64,000 nt of DNA from Limnochordaceae bacterium (GTDB lineage Bacteria; Bacillota; Limnochordia; Limnochordales; Geochordaceae): NCBI GenBank assembly GCA_014896295.1, contig JADBKR010000004.1, positions 62,001 through 126,000 on the forward strand, in the 5' to 3' direction. Under the pieces are notes generated by a model that worked only from the letters and a program-made list of their open reading frames with translations, did no database searches and was not told where the DNA came from. The position numbers and the translations under genes are program-made. Every line of letters starts with the position of its first letter. The stretch's first letter is position 1. This document shows, piece after piece, positions 37,721-44,972 of the stretch.

Positions 37721-38382
37721 TGAGCGGTGTTCGGCCGGCTCGTGACCGCATCCGCATCGTGGTCGTGGAGGCGCACGAGGTGTTCCGTACGGGGCTACGG
37801 CTCATCCTCGAGCGGCAGCCCGACATGGAGGTGGTCGCCGACCTGCCGGATGCCGGTGACCTGCAGGCGGTGGTCGACGGCTTCAGGCCCGACGTGGTCC
37901 TCTTCGGCACGTGTCACCGTGCCCGGCAGACCCAGGCCATCGAATGGCTCTCGCGTCGCCGCCCTTCGGTTGCCACGCTGGTCTTGATGGTGCACCCGGA
38001 GCTGAGCCTGCTCCGGGAGCTGGTTCGCGCCGGGACGTGCGGCTTGTTCCTCGCCAGGAGCCCCGCCAGCGAGCTGTGCAGGGCGGTGCGCACGGTGGCG
38101 GGCGGCGCGCTCTACGTCGACCCGGATGTGGCGCAGGTCTGCGGGCTCTCGCCCCAGCTGCCGGGCCCACGAGGCCGTGCCGAGCTTTCCGATCGGGAAT
38201 GGCACGTATTGCGGCTCCTCGCCCTCGGCTACTCGCGCCAGGAGATAGCCAGGCGCGTGGGCGTCAGCGTGAAGACGGTCGATACGTACCGTAGCCGCAT
38301 TTGCGAAAAGCTCGGCCTGCGCGAGCGGTCCGACCTGGTACGGTATGCGCTGTGCAGGGGCCTCGTACAGGAGGAGTGCTGA
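37720..38382 (+). CDS. LuxR/NarL-type regulator with non-canonical receiver domain
   Basis: DNA-binding regulator, 220 aa. The C-terminal LuxR HTH (residues 156-211: LSDREWHVLRLLALGYSRQE and the recognition region VGVSVKTVDTYRSRI) is well conserved. The N-terminal receiver-like domain lacks the phosphorylation set: the usual acidic pair is EA (17-18), the phospho-Asp position in PDVVLFGTCH is Gly63, and the usual Thr and Lys are also replaced. It is therefore probably not controlled by a histidine kinase, and none is encoded nearby. It precedes another regulator and the nos genes and probably controls them. GTG 37720 is the likely start. Confidence 0.87.
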   Translation: MSGVRPARDRIRIVVVEAHEVFRTGLRLILERQPDMEVVADLPDAGDLQAVVDGFRPDVVLFGTCHRARQTQAIEWLSRRRPSVATLVLMVHPELSLLRELVRAGTCGLFLARSPASELCRAVRTVAGGALYVDPDVAQVCGLSPQLPGPRGRAELSDREWHVLRLLALGYSRQEIARRVGVSVKTVDTYRSRICEKLGLRERSDLVRYALCRGLVQEEC

Positions 38383-38387
38383 CGAGC

Positions 38388-39720
38388 GTGCCGTTTTGGT
38401 CCGATGAGCGCCTGGAGCACCTGGAAGCGGCGCTCGACGCCCTCGACGATGCGGTCATGGTGGTCGACGAGGATCTCTGCATCGTCGCGTTCAACCGCGC
38501 CGCCGAAAAGCTGACCGGATTCACCCGCCAGGAGGCCCTGGGGAGCCGCTGTTTCGAGGTGTGCGCCGGGCGTTTTTGCCGCAGGGTGTGCGACATCGAG
38601 GGGTTGTTCGCCACCCGGCGGCCGCCGGAGGACTTCGAAAGCCCGGTACTCTCCAAGGACGGGCGCGTGCGTCTGGTCCGAGTCCGTACCGTCCCGCTCA
38701 CGGGGCGGGGCAACCGCATCCTGGCCGCGGTCCGCATCTTGCGGGACGTCACCGCAGAGCTCGGAAGTCGGCCGGGGGTGGACCAACGGGAACGGGATCG
38801 GTGCAAGGGCTACGGGCGCCTGGTCGGGGCCAGTCGCCCCATGCTCCGGCTGTACGAGGCGCTCGAGGCGCTGCGCGACAGCGAGTGGCCGATTCTCGTG
38901 CAAGGCCCCCGGCACGGAGACCGATTGGGTAGCCCTCACTCTCCACGAGCTCGGCATCCGGTCGGCAGGCCCCTTCGTGCCCGTGCTCACCGAAGGCCTC
39001 CCCCCTGTCACAGTGCGGGAGCGGCTGCTCGGGGATCGGGACCACTCCGAGGCCCATGGCCATGCGCCGGTGGGCGCGCTGCATCTCGCTCATGAAGGCA
39101 CGCTGTTCGTGGAGGACATCGCGGACCTCCCCGCCGATTGCCAGGCCGCGCTGGCGCGCCACCTCGACGCCTGGCGCCCCGGTCAATGGCCCGACGTTCG
39201 GATCGTCGCCGGCACGCACCACCGCCTGGAGGATCTGGTCGTCACGGGCAGCTTCGACAAAGGCCTGGCTGCAGTGTTGCAGCAGCGGCGGGTCGTGGTG
39301 CCGCCTCTCGTGGACCGGCTGGACGACATCCCCCTGCTGGCGGAGAAGATCCTGGCCGACATGACTCCGCAGGCCCAGCCCCTCCCCCAGCTGACGGGTG
39401 CCGCCCTGGCCCGCCTCATGTCGTACCCCTTCCCCGGCAACGTTCGGGAACTGGAAAGGATCCTGAGGGCCGCTGCCATCCTGGCTCAGGGACCGGCCAT
39501 CGATGCGCCCCACCTGGTTCTCCCCCACCCTCCTTCGCCCGCTTCCCCCGACCCGGCGCTTGCGCCCAACGCAGGGGCGCTTTCGCGCGAGCAGCTTCTG
39601 CAAGCGCTCGAAGCCCACCACTGGCAGATCGGCCAGTGCGCCCGGGCGCTCGGCATCAACCGGACCACGCTCTGGCGGCGCATGAAGCGGCTCGGCTTAC
39701 AGCGACCCCGGGCTTCGTGA
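38388..39720 (+). CDS. PAS / degenerate AAA+ / Fis-type HTH regulator, frameshifted
   Basis: Three-part regulator, about 443 aa after correction. Residues 10-125 are a PAS domain with a Cys set C55-x3-C59-x4-C64-x3-C68. A sigma-54-activator-like AAA+ domain follows (VGASRPMLRLYEALEAL; GTLFVEDIADLPADCQAAL; YPFPGNVRELERILRAAA). Its Walker A equivalent is PGTETDWVA, without the GK pair, and no GAFTGA loop is seen, so it may not remodel sigma-54 RNA polymerase. The C-terminus is a Fis-type HTH (HHWQIGQCARALGINRTTLW). The frame breaks in the C5 run near 38906-38910. GTG 38388 follows CAGGAGGAG. Probable nos regulator by position. Confidence 0.78.
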
Positions 39721-39751
39721 GACCCGGGCCGTTCCCGGACGCTGCAGCCAG

Positions 39752-39808
39752 GTTGCGCCCTGCAACATTTCGTTGCACCGCTCGCCCCGATCGCGAAGAA
39801 ACGTTGCA
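39752..39808. promoter_or_regulatory. phased GTTGC half-sites upstream of the nos operon
   Basis: GTTGC at 39752, GCAAC at 39762, GTTGC at 39772 and GTTGC at 39803 recur; the middle pair forms TGCAAC-N5-GTTGCA. Starts are 10, 10 and 31 bp apart, about whole helical turns, so all lie on one DNA face. Lying between the regulator gene and the first nos-island gene, this looks like a multi-site operator. Confidence 0.45.
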
Positions 39809-39901
39809 AATCCACGCGGATCGGTAGCCACGAATTTGGGCTTTCGCCCGACAGACGCCTTGCCCGCCTCGCTGTAGCCTGGTACCCGGGAGGGCATCCG
39901 C

Positions 39902-40405
39902 GTGAAGTCGAGCCTCACCCGGACCGCGGGCCGTAAGCGCCCCGCCCTCAGGCGGGCAAAGCTAATCGGGATCACGGCCATCATCGCGGCGATCATGGCC
40001 GTCAGCTGGCTGTTTCCCTCTCTTGCCGGCTCCGCGGGAGGACAGGAGCGGGAGTTCGTCATCACCGCCCGGCAGTTCGCGTTCGATCCTCCTCGCATCT
40101 ACGTCAACCTCGGGGACCGGGTCACGTTGAGGGTGCGCTCGCTCGACATCACCCACGGCCTCTACCTCGACGCCTACGGGCTCAACATCCGAGTGCCGCC
40201 GATGGAGGAAGGCGTCGTCTCTTTCGTGGCCGATCGCCCGGGTAAGCTGCGCTACCGGTGCTCCGTCATCTGCGGGCCGTTGCACCCGTTCATGGTGGGA
40301 GAGATCGTCGTGCAACCCAACCGGCTCTTCCACACGGGCGGTGTGCTGGCCGCCATCGTCGGCCTCGGGGCACTTGCTTACGGCTGGTGGAGAAAGGGCG
40401 GTTGA
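39902..40405 (+). CDS. membrane-anchored CuA-type cupredoxin (first)
   Basis: Predicted electron carrier on the outer face of the membrane, 167 aa. A membrane helix (residues 19-42) is followed by a cupredoxin fold and a second helix near 147-163. All CuA ligands known from cytochrome oxidase subunit II and NosZ are present: H85 (DITHGL), C120 and C124 in CSVICGPLHPFM, H128 and M131. There is no other oxidase subunit nearby. GTG 39902 follows GGGAGG. It is the first gene of the nos operon and may pass electrons between the polyferredoxin protein and NosZ (inference). An alternative role is copper handling. Confidence 0.85.
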   Translation: MKSSLTRTAGRKRPALRRAKLIGITAIIAAIMAVSWLFPSLAGSAGGQEREFVITARQFAFDPPRIYVNLGDRVTLRVRSLDITHGLYLDAYGLNIRVPPMEEGVVSFVADRPGKLRYRCSVICGPLHPFMVGEIVVQPNRLFHTGGVLAAIVGLGALAYGWWRKGG

Positions 40406-40416
40406 ACATAAGCGCC

Positions 40417-41892
40417 ATGGGACCTGCCGGAACGTCCGAAGCCGCTGCCATCACAGCCCGGCCGCTGCCGCGAGGTGTGTTCAAACGGGATCTCCTCCGG
40501 CGCTGGCCGCGCCTGTCGCGGCTGTTGCATCAACGCTGGTTCCAGTTCGCCTTGATGTGGCCCGGGCTGCTGGCCTTCGTCGTCATCATCGCGAGCGGCC
40601 TTTTCGGTATCCCCATCGGCGCGAAAAACTTCGCCGTCGTCTTCGTCTGGATCGTCTGGTGGGCCCTGCTCATCATGCTGCTCGTCCCCTTCGGGGCCCG
40701 GGTCTGGTGCACCGCCTGCCCCATCCCCTCCCTGGGCGAGTGGCTGGCTCGCCGCCGGTTCATCGGCCATCACGCCGGCGCTCCCTGGAGCCTCAACCGG
40801 CGCTGGCCGAGGCGGCTGCGCAATCTGTGGCTCGCCAACTTCGGGTTCCTTTCCATCGCGCTCTTCAGTGCTATCGTGACCACCAGCCCGGTGGTGACCG
40901 GCGCCCTGCTCCTGGGGCTGTTCGTGCTCGCCATCGTCATGCACCTGGTTTACGAGCGGCGCGCCTTCTGTCGCTACCTCTGTCCCGTGGGGGGCTTCCT
41001 CGGCCTCTACTCCATGGTTGCGCCCGTGGAGCTCCGGCGGCGCAGCGCAGAGACCTGCCTGGCATGCAAGTTCAAGTCGTGCTTCCGTGGCAGCACCGTC
41101 GAGAGCCTCGCAGTAGGCGGGCAGGGCGGATACCCGTGTCCCATGTCGGAGTTCCCGGGCGCCCCCATGGAGCGCAACAACTACTGCATCCTGTGCACCG
41201 AGTGCATCAAGGCCTGCCCGTACGACAACATCACCATCAACGCTCGCCCCTTCGGTCTCGACCTGTACGTCCAGAAGGGGCGCAAGATCGACGAAGCCTA
41301 CAAGGCGTTCATCATGCTGGGCAGCGCTCTCGCTTACTCGCTGGTGATGCTCGGGCCCCACGGGTTCTTGAAGGATTGGGCCAGCCTGAGGCAACCGGAG
41401 GGGTTCATCGTGTACGCCGCCGGGTTCTTGTTGACCACGCTCGTGGTCGGCCCCCTGCTCCACCTGGTAGCCACGGTGCTGGGCCGCTGGATTGCGGGGC
41501 GTTTGGGGCATCGCATCCCGCTCAAGGAGCTCTTCGTCGACGCTTCGTACGCGCTGGTGCCCTTCGGGCTGATGGCCTGGATCGCCTTCAGCCTCTCTTT
41601 CGTGCTGCCCAACCTCTCTTACGCGATCCCCACCATCTCGGACCCCTTCGGTTGGGGTTGGAACCTGCTCGGCACCGCATCCTATCCCTGGACGCCCTAT
41701 GTGCCGGGGTGGGTGCCCTTCCTGCAGTTGCCCGTGCTGCTCGTAGGGCTCGGATGGGGCGTGCTGAGCGGCTTTCGCATCTTACGGTCCGACTTCCAGG
41801 GCGACACCCGGGCCGCGGCCCTGGCGTCCGTACCGTTCGCCGTGTACCTGACCGGATTGGCAGAGCTTTTCCTTTGGCTGTACCTCGGCTGA
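40417..41892 (+). CDS. NosR/NapH-like membrane polyferredoxin
   Basis: Integral membrane iron-sulfur protein, 491 aa, probably carrying electrons from the quinol pool toward NosZ. Several membrane helices flank cysteine motifs: C98-x2-C101-P and C185-x3-C189-P (the paired CP motifs of NapH/NosR), C214-x2-C217-x4-C222 with C241, and C257-x2-C260-x2-C263-x3-C267-P, a ferredoxin-type [4Fe-4S] site. The N-terminal periplasmic FMN-binding domain of classical NosR is absent. ATG 40417 is used; TTG 40402, overlapping the upstream stop, has a nearer ribosome site. It is flanked on both sides by CuA-type cupredoxin genes. Confidence 0.88.
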   Translation: MGPAGTSEAAAITARPLPRGVFKRDLLRRWPRLSRLLHQRWFQFALMWPGLLAFVVIIASGLFGIPIGAKNFAVVFVWIVWWALLIMLLVPFGARVWCTACPIPSLGEWLARRRFIGHHAGAPWSLNRRWPRRLRNLWLANFGFLSIALFSAIVTTSPVVTGALLLGLFVLAIVMHLVYERRAFCRYLCPVGGFLGLYSMVAPVELRRRSAETCLACKFKSCFRGSTVESLAVGGQGGYPCPMSEFPGAPMERNNYCILCTECIKACPYDNITINARPFGLDLYVQKGRKIDEAYKAFIMLGSALAYSLVMLGPHGFLKDWASLRQPEGFIVYAAGFLLTTLVVGPLLHLVATVLGRWIAGRLGHRIPLKELFVDASYALVPFGLMAWIAFSLSFVLPNLSYAIPTISDPFGWGWNLLGTASYPWTPYVPGWVPFLQLPVLLVGLGWGVLSGFRILRSDFQGDTRAAALASVPFAVYLTGLAELFLWLYLG

Positions 41893-41914
41893 CAGCACCG
41901 GGGGAGGACAGGCG

Positions 41915-42346
41915 GTGGGACGGTTGGCAACTCGCGCAGACGGCAGGAAAAGCGCTCGTCAGGAGGTGATGGCCGGCATCCTGGTCTTCCTGGCCGTCGT
42001 CGGCGCGCCCCTCGCCATCTTCGGGTACGAAAAGGCGGTGCGACCGGCGCTCGCGGCGCCCAACGAGTTCCACATCATCATCCGCATCTTCGAGGATGGC
42101 GGATTCCAGCCGTCCTACCTCGAGGTGCGCCGGGGAGACCGGGTACGGATCAAGCTTACCAGCTACGACGTAACGCACAGCTTCCAGCTCCTCGACTTCG
42201 GTATCGACACGGGCCCCATCTTCCCGGGGACCTCGCGGGTCGTGGAGTTCGTCGCCGATCGGGCAGGGACGTTCCCGTTCCAGTGCAACGTGCGCTGCAG
42301 CCCGCTGCACCGCAACATGGTGGGCCAGCTCGTCGTCAAACCGTGA
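41915..42346 (+). CDS. membrane-anchored CuA-type cupredoxin (second)
   Basis: Second CuA-type carrier, 143 aa. An N-terminal helix (residues 19-37) anchors the domain outside; there is no C-terminal helix. Ligands are H88 (DVTHSF), C124 and C128 in CNVRCSPLHRNM, H132 and M135. It resembles the NosZ C-terminal domain (FCSALHQEM) more than the first cupredoxin does in spacing and brevity. GTG 41915 has GGGGGAGG 7 nt upstream. Thirty-seven bp separate it from nosZ. Likely a direct electron donor to NosZ, or a copper donor to its CuA site; neither can be decided from sequence. Confidence 0.86.
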   Translation: MGRLATRADGRKSARQEVMAGILVFLAVVGAPLAIFGYEKAVRPALAAPNEFHIIIRIFEDGGFQPSYLEVRRGDRVRIKLTSYDVTHSFQLLDFGIDTGPIFPGTSRVVEFVADRAGTFPFQCNVRCSPLHRNMVGQLVVKP

Positions 42347-42383
42347 GTCCGCAATCTTGACATTGGGGGGACGTGGAAAGGCC

Positions 42384-44222
42384 ATGCGTCGAAGTCATGT
42401 GAAACACGTAGTCTGGGGCCTGGCGGCGCTCGTGCTCGTCACCCTCCTGTCCGGCTTCTCCTTGTTCGGCGGCAAGGAGGCCCCGGGCGGGGATGCGAGC
42501 AAGGCGCTCGTCCCACCGGGTAAGCTGGACGAGTACTATCTCTTCGCTTCGGGCGGGCACTCGGGGCAGGTATTCGTCTACGGGGTGCCGTCTATGCGGC
42601 GGATTCGCACGATTCCCGTCTTCACGCCCGACCCCGCCTGGGGGTACGGCTACGACGAAGAGACCAAGGCGATGCTGGGAGGGCTCACCTGGGGAGACGT
42701 TCACCACCCGGCGCTATCGGAGACCAACGGCGAGTATGACGGGCGGTGGCTGTTCGTCAACGACAATGCCAACAACCGGGTGGCCCGGATCAACCTCAAG
42801 ACGTTTTACACCGAACAGATCCTCGGGCCCATTCCCAACATCATGGGCCCCCACTCCGCCACCTTCGTGACGCCCAACACGGAGTACCTGTTCATGGGGT
42901 CCCGGTTTGCCACTCCCATTCCCGTGGGCACTTACGTTCCCATCCAGGAGTTCAAGAGCAAGTACTACGGCGTGCTCGCGGGCGTGAAGATCGATCCCAA
43001 GTCGGGACACATGGAACTCGCCTGGGAGCTCTTGCTACCGCCGTGGCACTTCGATCTCGGCGACGCGGGCAAGAAGGTCAGCGACGGCTGGTACTTCCTC
43101 ACGACGTACAACACCGAGGAAGCGTACGAGACCCTGGAGGTCGGCGCCTCCGCTCGGGACCGGGACTTCATCGTGATGGTCAACTGGAAAGAGGCGGAGA
43201 AGGCGGCTGCTGCCGGCAAGTTCCAGACCATCGCCGGCGCGAAGGTGATCGACCCGGTCAAGGTGCCGGGTATCGTCTACCTCATGCCCGTGGCCAAGAG
43301 CCCTCACGGCGTGGACGTCGCGCCGGACGGCCGGCACATTGCGGCGGCAGGCAAGCTCCAACCGACCGTGACCGTCTACGACTTCGAGAAGATCAAGTCG
43401 GCCATCGAGGCCAAGAAGTTCGCCGGCGAGGAGCGCGGGCTTCCCATCCTGGACTATGAGGCGGTGCGGGTCGCCGAGGTGCCCGTGGGGCTCGGGCCGC
43501 TCCACACCCAGTTCGACGACAAGGGGTATGCCTACACCAGCCTCTTCATCGACTCCGCCATCGTCAAGTGGAAGATCGGCGAGTGGAAAGTCATCGACAA
43601 AGTGGACGTCCATTACAACGTCGGCCACCTGTGCGCCGCCGAGGGTGACACCACCTCCCCGGACGGCAAGTGGCTGGTGAGCCTCAACAAGATGGCCAAG
43701 GACCGCTTCCTGTCGGTCGGCCCCAGCCACCCCGAGAACCTGCAGCTCATCGATATCTCGGGAGACAAGATGAAGCTCGTCTACGAAGCGCCCGTGGATC
43801 CGGAGCCGCACTACGCCCAGATGATCAAGGCAGACAAGATCAAGCCCGAGGTGGTCTTCTACAAGGACGTGAAGCGCCCCAACTCCGTCTGGGATCCGAA
43901 GGATGCCAGGGTCGTCCGCAAGGGCAACCGCGTGGACGCGTACATCGTCGCGATTCGCAGCCGGTTCATCCCGGACCGGGTCGAAGTCAACGAGGGTGAC
44001 GACGTCTACTTCCACCTGACCAACAACGACATGGACCAGGACATCACCCACGGCTTCGGCATCCCGCTCTACAACGTGGACATGCAGGTCGAGCCGGGCG
44101 AAACCAAGACGATTCACGTGAAGGCTACCAAACCCGGAGTGTACCCGTTCTACTGCACCAACTTCTGCTCCGCGTTGCACCAGGAGATGCAGGGGTGGTT
44201 CCTGGTCAAACCCAAGAAGTGA
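42384..44222 (+). CDS. nosZ: nitrous oxide reductase NosZ, clade II (Sec-exported)
   Basis: Terminal reductase converting N2O to N2 outside the cytoplasmic membrane, 612 aa. A Sec-type signal or anchor helix (residues 8-27) without a twin-arginine motif marks clade II. Seven CuZ histidines are seen: H107 and H108 (GDVHHPALS), H157 (GPHSATF), H308 (SPHGVDV), H374 (LHTQF), H415 (YNVGHL) and H476 (EPHYAQM). The C-terminal cupredoxin domain carries CuA ligands H556, C591, C595, H599 and M602. No frameshift. ATG 42384 follows GGAAAGG closely; TTG 42357 is possible. Accessory genes for copper loading follow downstream. Confidence 0.97.
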   Translation: MRRSHVKHVVWGLAALVLVTLLSGFSLFGGKEAPGGDASKALVPPGKLDEYYLFASGGHSGQVFVYGVPSMRRIRTIPVFTPDPAWGYGYDEETKAMLGGLTWGDVHHPALSETNGEYDGRWLFVNDNANNRVARINLKTFYTEQILGPIPNIMGPHSATFVTPNTEYLFMGSRFATPIPVGTYVPIQEFKSKYYGVLAGVKIDPKSGHMELAWELLLPPWHFDLGDAGKKVSDGWYFLTTYNTEEAYETLEVGASARDRDFIVMVNWKEAEKAAAAGKFQTIAGAKVIDPVKVPGIVYLMPVAKSPHGVDVAPDGRHIAAAGKLQPTVTVYDFEKIKSAIEAKKFAGEERGLPILDYEAVRVAEVPVGLGPLHTQFDDKGYAYTSLFIDSAIVKWKIGEWKVIDKVDVHYNVGHLCAAEGDTTSPDGKWLVSLNKMAKDRFLSVGPSHPENLQLIDISGDKMKLVYEAPVDPEPHYAQMIKADKIKPEVVFYKDVKRPNSVWDPKDARVVRKGNRVDAYIVAIRSRFIPDRVEVNEGDDVYFHLTNNDMDQDITHGFGIPLYNVDMQVEPGETKTIHVKATKPGVYPFYCTNFCSALHQEMQGWFLVKPKK

Positions 44223-44239
44223 CGGACACCACGCCAGGC

Positions 44240-44282
44240 GGCTGCCGGCGGCGGGAGGTGATGGCACGGCCCGCCGGCAGCC
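44240..44282 (+). promoter_or_regulatory. intercistronic stem-loop between nosZ and the NosB-like gene
   Basis: A perfect 12-bp stem GGCTGCCGGCGG/CCGCCGGCAGCC with a 19-nt loop, 17 bp after the nosZ stop. There is no T-run, so it more likely stabilises the nosZ message or lowers downstream expression than ends transcription. Confidence 0.55.
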
Positions 44283-44329
44283 GGGCTGCCCCGTCCTGAT
44301 CCCATTGACAGGAGGCGTACCCCGAAACC

Positions 44330-44972
44330 ATGGGCCGATGGATGTTCGCCGGCACGCTGGACCGGCGCGCTCGGTTGGCGATGTTACTGGCCGCTTTGTG
44401 CGTGGCGCTTTCCTTCCTGGGGCCCTTGTGGTCGCTACGACTCGGGGCTCCCCAGTACCCGGAGGGGCTCAAGCCTGCACGTCTACGCCCACAAACTCGG
44501 CGGGCGGATTGACGTCATCAACAGCCTCAATCACTACATCGGGATGAAGCCCATCGACGCCGCCGACTTCCCCGAGTTTCGCTACCTGCCGCCGGCTTTC
44601 GTCGCGGCGGCGGCGATCATGTTGGTGGCAGCGCTCACGCGGCGCCGCTGGCTCGCCGGGGCCCTCGTCACGGCCAGCCCTGCGCTCCTCCTGCTGCTGT
44701 ACGACCTTTACCGCTGGCTGTACCGGTACGGGCACGACCTCGATCCGAAGGCTCCCATTCGCATCGATCCCTTCATGCCCCCCGTCATCGGATGGAACCG
44801 CCTGGCCAACTTCACCACCCTCAGCTACTTCAACTGGGGGGCCGTCCTGTTCCTGGTGGGCATGGCGCTCGTCTTCTACGCCTGGATCACGTCGGACCCC
44901 GCCCGCCAGTCTCGCAGCGCGTCCCTCACCGAGCACCTGCACGCCCCGAAGGCAGGAGCGACAAAGCCGTGA
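44330..44972 (+). CDS. NosB-like nos-cluster membrane protein, frameshifted
   Basis: Integral membrane protein of unknown function found beside nosZ in clade II clusters (called NosB in Wolinella); this assignment rests on position, topology and the segment HVYAHKLGGRIDVINSLNHY. About four hydrophobic segments: MLLAALCVALSFLGPLWSL, the region around AFVAAAAIMLVAAL, ASPALLLLLYDLYRWLY and FLVGMALVFYAWI. The frame breaks near 44470, where removing one C joins the two halves into 213 aa. ATG 44330 follows GACAGGAGG. It overlaps nosD by GTGA. An intact gene would be expected in a working cluster, so a sequence error is likely. Confidence 0.72.

Noticed and set aside
38900-38912. Programmed frameshift in the PAS/AAA+ regulator
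   Set aside because: A C5 run is present, but no classic slippery heptamer or downstream stimulatory structure was seen, and similar breaks occur in many unrelated genes of the window.
40417-41892. Full-length NosR
   Set aside because: The FMN-binding periplasmic domain and its Thr attachment motif are absent; only the membrane polyferredoxin part is present, so NosR/NapH-like is the safer name.
39902-42346. Cytochrome c oxidase subunit II genes
   Set aside because: The CuA motif matches, but the proteins are short, lack the two-helix subunit II start, and no subunit I or III gene is nearby; the nos context is decisive.
43035-44267. Long minus-strand open frame opposite nosZ
   Set aside because: Sequence is a codon-position shadow of NosZ, rich in Val, His and Asp repeats; no ribosome site or domain.
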